A stretch of 64,000 nucleotides of DNA from NCBI RefSeq assembly GCF_026342405.1, contig NZ_JAPEMU010000001.1, positions 6,634,001 to 6,698,000 on the forward strand, in the 5' to 3' direction. Made by a program: the position numbers and the translations under genes. The stretch is from Kitasatospora sp. NBC_00240 (GTDB taxonomy: Bacteria; Actinomycetota; Actinomycetes; Streptomycetales; Streptomycetaceae). Shown one piece after another: positions 8,167-14,964 of the stretch; position 1 is the stretch's first letter, and every line of letters starts with the position of its first letter. The notes below the pieces were generated by a model, which searched no databases, was not told where the DNA came from, and saw only the letters and a list, made by a program, of their open reading frames with translations.

Positions 8167-8254
8167 GTGCGTGGACGGGGAGGGAATCGCACCCTCACCC
8201 CCGCAGGGGCCCGCTCCGGGCCGTCCGCCTATCGGTCTGCCTCCGCCTCTCCCC
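8167..8254 (-). ncRNA. tRNA-like block in the operon leader
   Basis: Read leftward, the segment has a T-arm-like hairpin (GAGGG, loop TGCGATT, CCCTC at about 8179-8195), followed by CCCGTCC and A as an acceptor 3' strand. Before it comes CCCC-TGC-GGGG, which resembles a long variable arm, and a D-arm-like GGCGGAGGCAGACC. I could not pair a convincing 5' acceptor strand or a 7-base anticodon loop, and T-loop position 55 is G rather than T. It may be a degenerate tRNA or simply a structured leader. Confidence 0.25.
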
Positions 8255-8287
8255 AGACACCTCCCTTCGCGGGGCTCTCGGCGGGAC

Positions 8288-8313
8288 CTATTCAGTTCTC
8301 AAGGAACGAGCAC
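8288..8313 (-). promoter_or_regulatory. rrn boxA-like antitermination element
   Basis: The minus strand reads GTTCCTTGAGAACTGAATAG. This closely resembles the conserved Gram-positive rRNA leader/spacer block of the form GTTCTTTGAGAACT followed by an A-rich tail, which contains boxA. It lies about 110 bases downstream of the proposed leftward promoter and upstream of all transfer genes. A boxA here could let Nus factors protect the long transcript from Rho. The match is from memory of rRNA operon leaders. Confidence 0.45.
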
Positions 8314-8423
8314 TTCTTTTGGGGGGCTGTCACCCCACCCCTCCAGGCGCATCCGTGCAGGTCAGAGCAGCCCAAAGAAGGCCCCTCTTGGTCGCTTCCG
8401 CTTCTCTCGGCTTCGACACTCTC

Positions 8424-8452
8424 AACATAGACAACCTGCCTAGGCAGGTCAA
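8424..8452 (-). promoter_or_regulatory. Leftward promoter of the transfer operon
   Basis: The minus strand shows -35 TTGACC (8447-8452), a 17-base spacer and -10 TATGTT (8424-8429), a good vegetative promoter. It faces the spd/tra/rep gene cluster. The palindrome at 8434-8449 covers the spacer and part of the -35, so a dimeric repressor bound there would block it. The divergent GntR gene at 8502 is the obvious candidate. Confidence 0.7.
8434..8449. promoter_or_regulatory. 16-bp perfect palindrome, likely GntR operator
   Basis: ACCTGCCTAGGCAGGT is identical to its reverse complement. It lies inside the leftward promoter and 53 bases before the GntR start codon. In pSAM2 the GntR-family protein KorSA represses transfer and replication genes by binding near its own gene, and the arrangement here is analogous. 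Confidence 0.65.
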
Positions 8453-8501
8453 GAGAGTTGGGTTTCTCGCGCCTGTTGGGCACCTGGCTTAGCATTGGCG
8501 C

Positions 8502-9350
8502 ATGGCCCTAGACCCGGATGACTCTCGCCCCCCGTATCAGCAGGTCAGCAGCTCTCTGCGGGCCTCGATCCTGATGAAGAAGCCCGGGTTCGAGACCGGC
8601 GACAAACTTCCGTCCGGCCCTGAGCTGGCCAAGAGCTTCGGCGTGGCACGCGGGACGGTAGACAAGGCTCTCGACCTGCTCCGGACCGAGGGACTGATCG
8701 TGACCCGCCAGGGAAGCGGCTCGTTCGTGCGAGAGCGGACCTCTCGCCCGGTCGGCCTTCGGCCGCACCTGGAAGCGGCCTTCGAGCAGCAGCAAGTCAC
8801 GCTCGACTTCGCAGGCTTCTCCAGTGAGACCCTGCACAACGCGCTGCAGGAGCCCCTCGACAAGGTTCGCTCCGGCCGGCTGGCCCCGGAGTCCATCACC
8901 GTGCGCTTGCTGCTGCCCGACACCACGGAACCAATGGCTGTCCCGGTGCTGGTGGAGGGGCTCAAGGATGAGGTCGCGCTTCGCGAGCGAGCGCGAAACA
9001 TCGCGCTGACCAACGCGGGCGGAATCGCGCACTCGGTGGAGGTCCTGGCGGAGCTGGGACTGGTGCAGACTGCGAGCGTCCAGGTCAAGGTGCACCGAGC
9101 ATCGAGCCTGTTCAAGCTGTACATCCTCAACCGAGCAGAAGCCTTCTTCGGCTTCTATCCCCTACGCGAGCGGACCATCGCAGTCGACGGTGCGGACCAC
9201 ACCTTCTTCGACGTGACGGGCAAGGACACCACTCTCTTCCACCACGCCGCCGGCCCGGACGATGCGTCGCTCGGGTCCCAGTACGTTCAGCAGGCCCAGA
9301 TGTGGTTCGACAGCGTGTGGACCACCATCGCCTACGAGCGACAGCCATGA
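8502..9350 (+). CDS. GntR-family regulator of the AICE (KorSA-like role)
   Basis: A 282-residue protein. An N-terminal winged helix-turn-helix (about residues 8-80) includes LPSGPELAKSFGVARGTVDKAL and the wing GSGSFVRER. The C-terminal 200 residues are not a typical UTRA domain I can name. It is transcribed divergently from the transfer operon across the palindromic operator. TAGCAT lies five bases before the ATG, so the mRNA may have almost no leader. It overlaps the HAD gene by ATGA. It likely keeps the transfer/replication operon silent in the integrated state. Confidence 0.85.
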   Translation: MALDPDDSRPPYQQVSSSLRASILMKKPGFETGDKLPSGPELAKSFGVARGTVDKALDLLRTEGLIVTRQGSGSFVRERTSRPVGLRPHLEAAFEQQQVTLDFAGFSSETLHNALQEPLDKVRSGRLAPESITVRLLLPDTTEPMAVPVLVEGLKDEVALRERARNIALTNAGGIAHSVEVLAELGLVQTASVQVKVHRASSLFKLYILNRAEAFFGFYPLRERTIAVDGADHTFFDVTGKDTTLFHHAAGPDDASLGSQYVQQAQMWFDSVWTTIAYERQP

Positions 9351-10033
9351 GCACCGCGCGAGGGTCGCTCGCGGACGTGCTTCGGCCGGTAAAACACGTC
9401 CTCCTGGACTTCGACGGCCCGGTCTGCTCCGTCTTCGCGGGATTTCCTGCCTCCGAGGTCGCACGACGACTCCGTGAGGGCCTGCTCGCCGTTGGCGAGC
9501 ACACCCCACCTGGAGCCGAGGACGAGACGGATCCGCTTGCACTGCTCCGCCTGATCGCAGACGCCCGACCTGATCTCGCCAAGGTTACTGACGGAGCGTT
9601 GGCGGAAATGGAGACCGAAGCGGTGTTGGTCGGCCGGCCGAATGCGGGTGGAGAATCGGTCCTTCGGGCCTGCGCCCGCTCACGTCGTACGGTATCGGTG
9701 GTCAGTAACAACGCGCGTGTGGCCATCGAGACATACCTGACTGATCACGGTCTGAGCGACTACGTGAGTGGCGTCTTCGGTCGGACTCTAGGCGATCCGT
9801 CCTCCATGAAACCTAACCCGCGCCTCCTTCTAGGCGCCATGGAAGCCGCAAAATCCCGACCGGAGGATTGCGTTTTTATTGGTGATGCCACCCGGGATGT
9901 GGAGGCCGGAGACGCGGCGGGCGTTCTCACCATCGGCTATGCCAATAAGCCCGGGAAAGAGGCTAGGCTGACTGCCGCCGGTGCCGTCGTGGTTGTGAGC
10001 TCAATGCAGGCGATCGCAGACGCTTTGCTCTGA
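9347..10033 (+). CDS. HAD-family hydrolase coupled to the GntR regulator
   Basis: A 228-residue protein. HAD motif I appears as LLDFDGPVCS near residue 20 (nucleophile DFD), motif II as VVSNN near 120, a lysine in SSMKPNP near 155 and motif IV as VFIGDATRDVEAG near 177. It belongs to the phosphoglycolate phosphatase/Cof-like subgroup acting on small phosphorylated metabolites; the substrate is unknown. ATG overlaps the GntR stop, so both are co-expressed. GntR-HAD pairs recur in AICEs. It might generate or remove a ligand for the regulator, but that is speculation. Confidence 0.82.
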   Translation: MSTARGSLADVLRPVKHVLLDFDGPVCSVFAGFPASEVARRLREGLLAVGEHTPPGAEDETDPLALLRLIADARPDLAKVTDGALAEMETEAVLVGRPNAGGESVLRACARSRRTVSVVSNNARVAIETYLTDHGLSDYVSGVFGRTLGDPSSMKPNPRLLLGAMEAAKSRPEDCVFIGDATRDVEAGDAAGVLTIGYANKPGKEARLTAAGAVVVVSSMQAIADALL

Positions 10034-10214
10034 ACGGCGAGGCCAGCGGTACGGCCAGCAGGCGAGGCAGCGCCATTTGTGTGAAGGTCTCCCCTGCGTG
10101 TTCAAGGCGCGCCAGCGTGTGACCTTGGCCGCTGGCAGATGCTCCTGTCTTCGCCCCGCTCCGCCAGTGTCCGCCGCCGGGGCAGCGGCCAGAACTCCTC
10201 CGCCGGCCGCGACT

Positions 10215-11111
10215 CTAGGCGAGCCCAGCCTGCTCCGCTTCGGCAACATAGTCGGAAACGCTCGCGTGCATCGCAGTTTCCGAGCGATTTCGGAGCATCC
10301 AGTAGAACCAATCAGGGATAAAAGAATTCGATTGACGAATAATATAGATCCTATCCTGCAGCCCCCTGCAATCCTCAATCTTTGGAAGATTTCCGCTTGC
10401 CAGTGATGATTCCCAAATTCCGGCCGCCTTGGAATCGGCCTTCTCTTTCCCGCGGGCACTTTCCATTCCGGTGCGCCATATTTCGGAAAGCTCTTTCAGG
10501 ATGGGGACTAGTGGGGCAGCTGTCGCTAGCAAGAATTCAATGAGTGACAGCCCTTGTGCGATGGAGATCCCGACCCCTGCGGCAATTAGCGCAACGCCCA
10601 GCCACATTGCGACCGATGCCCACATTCGATGGATGGAAATTCCCCATGCAAGATTACTGCGCTGGCAGACGACTACATCCAGTGGATGTACGAGGGTTCC
10701 AGTGTCGCCGTACCAGTCAGATAGCCCGCCTCCCTTATGGCGTGCCGCGGCTTCCATGATCAGATTATTTGCAGGCCGATCACCGATAGCCGAATTCCAA
10801 GGAAGATTGAAAATTGACGTGTCAAACTCTTCCTGAACGCTAGAGGCCTCCTTGATCTTCCTTTTTTCCCTTGCTCCGCCTAGGATGCTGATGGAAAAGA
10901 GGATTACGGCGAATATAAGGCCAATCTGGGATCGCTGGCCAGGAAATACCATGGCTGAGACGACTCCCGTGATCCCACCTGCCAGCACGGTAGAAATTCT
11001 AACGTTATGTATTAGCTTTGCATCGGCATATAGACGTCGCTGGGCGGCAAGAAGACGGATGGACCGGTCCGAATTCTGCGCTTGCCCGATCGAGGGTGAA
11101 TTGCTGGTCAC
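10215..11111 (-). CDS. S-4TM family putative pore-forming effector (CBASS)
   Basis: A 298-residue protein with four hydrophobic segments, at about residues 40-57, 62-80, 163-183 and 187-208, arranged as two hairpins. Between them lies a block with EEFDTSIFNLPWN, characteristic of the SMODS-associating 4TM (S-4TM) family. In CBASS systems such proteins are thought to disrupt the inner membrane when a cyclic nucleotide made by the partner enzyme binds. It lies 26 bases downstream of the CD-NTase in the same operon. G+C is clearly lower than the chromosome (for example 29 of 60 in 10861-10920), a sign of horizontal transfer. Confidence 0.85.
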   Translation of the reverse strand: MTSNSPSIGQAQNSDRSIRLLAAQRRLYADAKLIHNVRISTVLAGGITGVVSAMVFPGQRSQIGLIFAVILFSISILGGAREKRKIKEASSVQEEFDTSIFNLPWNSAIGDRPANNLIMEAAARHKGGGLSDWYGDTGTLVHPLDVVVCQRSNLAWGISIHRMWASVAMWLGVALIAAGVGISIAQGLSLIEFLLATAAPLVPILKELSEIWRTGMESARGKEKADSKAAGIWESSLASGNLPKIEDCRGLQDRIYIIRQSNSFIPDWFYWMLRNRSETAMHASVSDYVAEAEQAGLA

Positions 11112-11137
11112 TGTATTCCTTCATGTGATGCCTAGGG

Positions 11138-11998
11138 TCAGCCGTAGCTTGGGAACTTCGCTCCAAAAATAGACTTCCAGATCGTAATCGCCTTCCGATG
11201 GTCATTTCTGTCTCCATAAGTGCTGTACCAGGCATCCAGTGCCTGACCTTTCGTTTTTCGAACCTGCTCAATTGCGCGGGCGGCTCGATCATATGGGAGG
11301 TACGCAGTCACATCTGAGTCCTGGTGCCAGAGAAATTTCATGGATGACTCGGCCTTTTCAAGCCACTTGTATATGGCATAGCCAGTGTCATTCCAGTCGA
11401 TGTTCCCTACCTTGAGTGCAATTACCTCCAGGTGGTAGCTCTGAAGGCTTACTTCCTGCCTCCTATTCCAGTCTTTGATCATTTTGATGACTCTCCTGAA
11501 ATTCTCTCCATATGCGGATGAGGCGGCAGCTATCTGCTGAGAGTGCGTTGCTGGCTTAGTCTTAATCCACTCCTCTCTATTCATGTCGGGGATTTTGTAG
11601 TAAGCAACGCTCCCATCATTGTTTGTCACCCTGGAGGCTGGTACTACGTCGACATCAGGCCAGGAAGAAAACCTCATTGTTACGGCTTGGCCATTTCTTC
11701 GGATGCTGCCGGCGCCATACCCTAGTGCAGACTTCACCAAGGAGAGAAGACTGGATGGTCTCCTTCCATCGATATGCTGGCCAAAATGAAGGATGACCAT
11801 CACATCAAGATCAGCATGTTCTTTTAGGGCCGTAAATCGGGGAATTGAGCCCATGGTGAACGAATCCAGAATATTGAGACTCGCGCCGAGGCGGCCGACA
11901 ATCCAATCTTTTCTGGTGTTGGCGATTCCCCTATGGTCGCCAGGCAGGTTGATTGCGGCAAAGAAGGCATCGAAGGCGACAGCGACCGTATAGACCAT
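11138..11998 (-). CDS. CD-NTase (SMODS nucleotidyltransferase) of a CBASS system
   Basis: A 286-residue protein of the cGAS/DncV-like nucleotidyltransferase fold. The catalytic signature is GSIPRFT at residues 50-56, with DLDV at 63-66 giving two metal-binding aspartates; the third is in WPDVDVVPA at about 114-121. On phage infection it would make a cyclic oligonucleotide that activates the S-4TM effector encoded just downstream. No Cap2/Cap3 (E1/E2, JAB) or HORMA/TRIP13 genes are nearby, so this is a minimal two-gene (type I) CBASS. ATG 11998 is the first start; no strong ribosome site is visible. Low G+C matches the effector gene. Confidence 0.87.
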   Translation of the reverse strand: MVYTVAVAFDAFFAAINLPGDHRGIANTRKDWIVGRLGASLNILDSFTMGSIPRFTALKEHADLDVMVILHFGQHIDGRRPSSLLSLVKSALGYGAGSIRRNGQAVTMRFSSWPDVDVVPASRVTNNDGSVAYYKIPDMNREEWIKTKPATHSQQIAAASSAYGENFRRVIKMIKDWNRRQEVSLQSYHLEVIALKVGNIDWNDTGYAIYKWLEKAESSMKFLWHQDSDVTAYLPYDRAARAIEQVRKTKGQALDAWYSTYGDRNDHRKAITIWKSIFGAKFPSYG

Positions 11999-12588
11999 TC
12001 GGGCATCCTATCCGTCATCGGTGTGATGTGTGCCACCCTCTGCGTAACTTTGTTCCTGATGTGATGGCATGGGCACGTTGAATGCGGTCGCCGTGGATGT
12101 GCCGTGAACGACGCCAGTGGCTGTACCTGCGCTCCGCGGGTTCCTGACACGCTTCGAGCGAGCGGCGGCCGCCTGGCAAGGCCGATCTCGGATAGTCAAG
12201 TTGCTGGGCCGGCGAGACCCGGACCAATGGAGCTGATGCAGGGCTGAGCGTCCTACTGCGCTAAGACAGGCCCGTACATCGGCGGACAACCACGAACGCT
12301 CGGAGACTGATGCAGGTCAGCGGCACTCCTTCCTCATGTCGGACGGGCTTCAGGACGAAGAGGCTGTGCGGTTAGGGCCCGCCCCTAGTCGCGCAGAGGC
12401 CCCATCGGATCGAGCCCATCGGGGTCTCTGATGTGTCGTCCCCCTGCGAATGGCTACGGGCTAGCGATGCTGGCCGTGAAGCAAGCATCGGACTTCAGAT
12501 CTGTTGGCCTTTATCAGAGTGGGTGGTTCATAGTGCTTGCCAGCGTGCCAGGATCGTGGGGACCAGTCTGCTTGTTGAAGGGGGCGTT
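11999..12588. other. Gap between CBASS and the restriction gene
   Basis: About 590 bases separate the divergent CD-NTase and restriction enzyme genes. Short frames exist on both strands, but none has convincing codon bias or a recognisable product. G+C rises here to chromosomal level. It should contain promoters for both genes; I could not pick out confident -35/-10 pairs. The restriction gene frame remains open up to 12433, so part of this gap could be its 5' coding region. Confidence 0.4.
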
Positions 12589-13890
12589 GTGGGGCGTTCG
12601 TTGCGTGTGGGTGATGTGCTCCGGTACACGGCTGCGAAGGACACCGCGCCAGCGGCCATCGACGGCTTCGGCAACTTCTACTTCGTCACCGACAGTCCTG
12701 GTCAGAAGCGCGCACTGCTCGAAGCCGGCATCAATGCCATGGCCAAGGTCAAGACGAGTGAGGGTATGCGGCGGCCGGCAGTGATGATCCGGTCGAGCCC
12801 GTGGAAGGCAGGGTCCGAGCAGACTCCGTGGCACGACGTCTTCGACGTGACCAACGGGCACGTCCGCTACTTCGGCGACCACAAGCCCGACACGACGAAG
12901 CCAGTCGGTAGCACCACGGGTAACGCCGCACTGCTGGAGGCGTTCGACAGTCACCAGGCACCCACGGCCGTCGGGCGGGCTGCTGCGGCGCCTCTGCTGC
13001 TGTTCCGCTCCGTGTCGAAGAACGGCAAGGTCAAGGGGCACGTCGAGTTCTGCGGGGTTGGTCTGATCGAGCGCGCGGAGCGGGTACTTCAGTGGGGAGG
13101 GCCGGACCGGACGACGTTCACCAACTATGTCTTCGACCTCGTGGTGGTCGACCTCGCCGCGGAGGACGACAAGTTGGACTGGGACTGGGTAACCGCTCGG
13201 CGCGACCCCGGCCGGTCGGATGCCGAGGTGTTGAAGCTGGCCCCCGCGGCATGGCGCGAGTGGGTCAAGCACGGGCACTCGGTACTGCCGAAAGTGCGTC
13301 GCCGGGTAGCACGCGCACAGGTGGTCAAGGTGCGCGACCAGAAGCCGGCGACCGGGAGCAAGGTCGAAGCCGATCTGCAGGCGGTCTACAAGCGGTTCGA
13401 CGACGACAAGCACGCGTTCGAGGTGCTGGCCGCGATCGTGGCGGCGAAGGTGATGCGGGCATCCGGACACAGCTATGACGAGGGCTGGCTCACCCGTCGC
13501 TCGGGGGACGGTGGCGCCGACTTCGTCGGTCGGTTGGACCTGGGCAGCGGTCTGGCCGGCACGAAGCTGGTCGTTCTGGGGCAGGCGAAATGCATCAAGC
13601 CGGGGACCCTGGTGGCGGCCGAGCAGATTGCACGGGTGGTCGCTCGACTCAGGCGCGGGTGGATCGGCGTGTATGTCACCACGGGGTCGTACTCGGAGCC
13701 GGCGCAGTTGGAGATGGTGGAGGATCAGTACCCGGTTGTGTTGATCAACGGGCAGGATCTGATCAAGGAGTTGTACGAGATCGCGGGCAAGGATCACGGC
13801 GGCGATCTCATGGCCTGCGTCGAGGATCTGCTGAGCAGTCGATCACTGGAAGTCCTCAACCGGCGGCCCGAGGAGATCCTTCTCGATTGA
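12589..13890 (+). CDS. AspBHI-like modification-dependent (type IV) restriction endonuclease
   Basis: About 433 residues from GTG 12589, chosen because GAAGGGGG lies just upstream; the frame is open back to 12433. The N-terminal half (VGDVLRYTAAKDTAPAAIDG onward) resembles the AspBHI N-terminal recognition domain, an SRA/PUA-like fold that reads 5-methylcytosine. The C-terminal 160 residues form an Mrr-type nuclease domain with GDGGADFVG near 305-313 and LGQAKC near 328-333, the D...QxK active site of Mrr-type PD-(D/E)xK nucleases. It would cleave incoming DNA carrying modified cytosines. It sits as cargo between CBASS and the attachment site, with chromosomal-like G+C, so it may have come from a different source than CBASS. 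Confidence 0.8.
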   Translation: MGRSLRVGDVLRYTAAKDTAPAAIDGFGNFYFVTDSPGQKRALLEAGINAMAKVKTSEGMRRPAVMIRSSPWKAGSEQTPWHDVFDVTNGHVRYFGDHKPDTTKPVGSTTGNAALLEAFDSHQAPTAVGRAAAAPLLLFRSVSKNGKVKGHVEFCGVGLIERAERVLQWGGPDRTTFTNYVFDLVVVDLAAEDDKLDWDWVTARRDPGRSDAEVLKLAPAAWREWVKHGHSVLPKVRRRVARAQVVKVRDQKPATGSKVEADLQAVYKRFDDDKHAFEVLAAIVAAKVMRASGHSYDEGWLTRRSGDGGADFVGRLDLGSGLAGTKLVVLGQAKCIKPGTLVAAEQIARVVARLRRGWIGVYVTTGSYSEPAQLEMVEDQYPVVLINGQDLIKELYEIAGKDHGGDLMACVEDLLSSRSLEVLNRRPEEILLD

Positions 13891-13966
13891 GCCGGCGTCG
13901 TTGGCATCCCCCGTGCCACAGGCGTGCACGATCGGGCGATATGTGGCGGTGCATTGTGGTCGGGCC

Positions 13967-14022
13967 GGGTCGGGCGGGCCACATGTCAGCGCCCGGGTCG
14001 GGCGGGCCACATGTCAGCGCCC
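13967..14022. repeat. 28-bp direct repeat, two full copies, near the AICE right end
   Basis: The unit runs 13967-13994 and repeats exactly at 13995-14022, with the first bases of a third copy following. The copies begin GGGTCGGGCGGGCCACATGT and end CAGCGCCC. They lie about 160 bases inside the inferred attachment site, where tyrosine integrases often have arm-type or excisionase sites. They may alternatively be simple slippage products. Confidence 0.6.
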
Positions 14023-14183
14023 GGGTCGCACGCCAAGCCTTTCAAGGCAGGTGTCCTCACTTGACCTGACATCAGTCGGTGACATCAACGTCGGCAGTCG
14101 ATGACGAACCGCAGTAGCTGTCCACGCCGCACCGTCGGACTGTGGCGCCGGAGCTGGGCACGTCGCGCAGGCATCTGATCGAA

Positions 14184-14225
14184 CTTACAAAGCAGATGTC
14201 GGCGGTTCGAAACCGTCCGCGCCCA
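14184..14225 (+). other. Attachment site: 3' half of tRNA-Val(TAC)
   Basis: The plus strand carries CTTACAA (anticodon loop with TAC) followed by AGCAG (3' anticodon stem), the variable bases, a T-arm GGCGG-TTCGAAA-CCGTC (14201-14217) and acceptor strand CGCGCCC plus A at 14218-14225. Upstream of the loop the expected CTGCT stem, D-arm and 5' acceptor are absent. AICEs integrate into 3' ends of tRNA genes by an identity segment running from the anticodon loop to the 3' end, so a lone 3' half marks the far end of such an element. Confidence 0.78.
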
Positions 14226-14475
14226 CATCCGGCGACCCATGGTCGCCAGCACGAAGGGCCAGTTCGGAGGCATGATCCTCAGGAACTGGCCCTCTGTCGT
14301 TCCCGGGGGCGGGGGAGTGCTCAGCCGGGCTGTGCCATCCCCGTGCCGGATGCCGCCGACTGCCCGGAGCGTCCTTTCGGCTGATGTCGGGGCCGGTCCG
14401 AAACCTCTTGGACGGCGGGGGGACCGGCTTGCTCAAATGGGAGACGGCCGCTGTTGGAGTCGAAGGGATGCGGCG

Positions 14476-14964
14476 ATGACCGAGATCAGGCTGCACTTGT
14501 CGGTGCGCGGCCTCACCGCCGCGGACCTGCCGTCCTGCAGCTGGGCCGGCTCCCCCAAGCACGTGCGTGAGCTCGTCCACCAGATCCGCCGCGCCGATGC
14601 GGGCGAGATCGACTACCTGGCGGTGTGCACGCCGGTCGGGCTCCCGGTGGCGGTCGGCGGCATCGACTACACGGTCAAGCCCGGCGCCGGCACGCTCTGG
14701 CAACTCGGCGTCCACCCGGCCCTGCAGTCCTGCGGGATCGGCACGCTGCTGATCCGCTCCGCCGAGCAGCGGATCGGCGCCCGGGGCCTGTCCCGCGCCG
14801 AACTCGGCGTCGAGGAGAGCAACCCGCGCGCTCGCGCCCTCTACGAACGCCTGGGCTACCGGGCCTTCAGCCGTGAGCTCGACTCCTGGGACGTGGAAGC
14901 CGAGGACGGCTCGCTCCAGCGGTACGAGACGATGTGCACGCTGATGCGCAAGGACCTGACGTGA
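14476..14964 (+). CDS. GNAT-family N-acetyltransferase
   Basis: A 162-residue protein. The acetyl-CoA-binding core is visible as LGVHPALQSCGIGTLLI (Q-x-x-G-x-G/A pattern) near residues 75-92, and the end reads ARALYERLGYRAF, the usual C-terminal GNAT strand-helix. The substrate is unknown. ATG 14476 has AAGGGA about nine bases upstream. It overlaps the next gene by GTGA. It is the first chromosomal gene beyond the AICE end. Confidence 0.82.
   Translation: MTEIRLHLSVRGLTAADLPSCSWAGSPKHVRELVHQIRRADAGEIDYLAVCTPVGLPVAVGGIDYTVKPGAGTLWQLGVHPALQSCGIGTLLIRSAEQRIGARGLSRAELGVEESNPRARALYERLGYRAFSRELDSWDVEAEDGSLQRYETMCTLMRKDLT

Larger units (their letters stand above)
1..14225. mobile_element. Right-hand portion of an actinomycete integrative and conjugative element (AICE)
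   Basis: The region combines a primase-polymerase replication module, one FtsK-type transfer protein (TraB), a DUF2637 Spd-like protein, a GntR regulator and many small coupled minus-strand genes. That is the recognised AICE gene set, as in pSAM2-like and Prim-Pol-type elements. The right boundary is inferred from a 3' tRNA-Val half without a 5' half at 14184-14225. Integrase and excisionase genes are not in the window, so the left end lies beyond base 1. CBASS and a type IV restriction enzyme occupy the distal 4 kb as cargo. That the element ends at the tRNA half is an inference; an intact copy of the same tRNA would be expected left of the window. Confidence 0.85.

Noticed and set aside
8062..8492. 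Plus-strand open frames of 90-120 codons ahead of the GntR gene
   Set aside because: Their translation has the GRGGNRTLTP-type pattern that arises when tRNA-like DNA is read in antisense; they lie in the leader of the leftward operon.
12008..12289. Minus-strand frames between CBASS and the restriction gene
   Set aside because: No ribosome site, no recognisable domain, and composition not consistently coding; too weak to list as genes.
14085..14273. Minus-strand frame with GADGFEPPTSAL at the attachment site
   Set aside because: This peptide is the well-known false translation of the antisense of a tRNA 3' half; the real feature is the tRNA-Val fragment.
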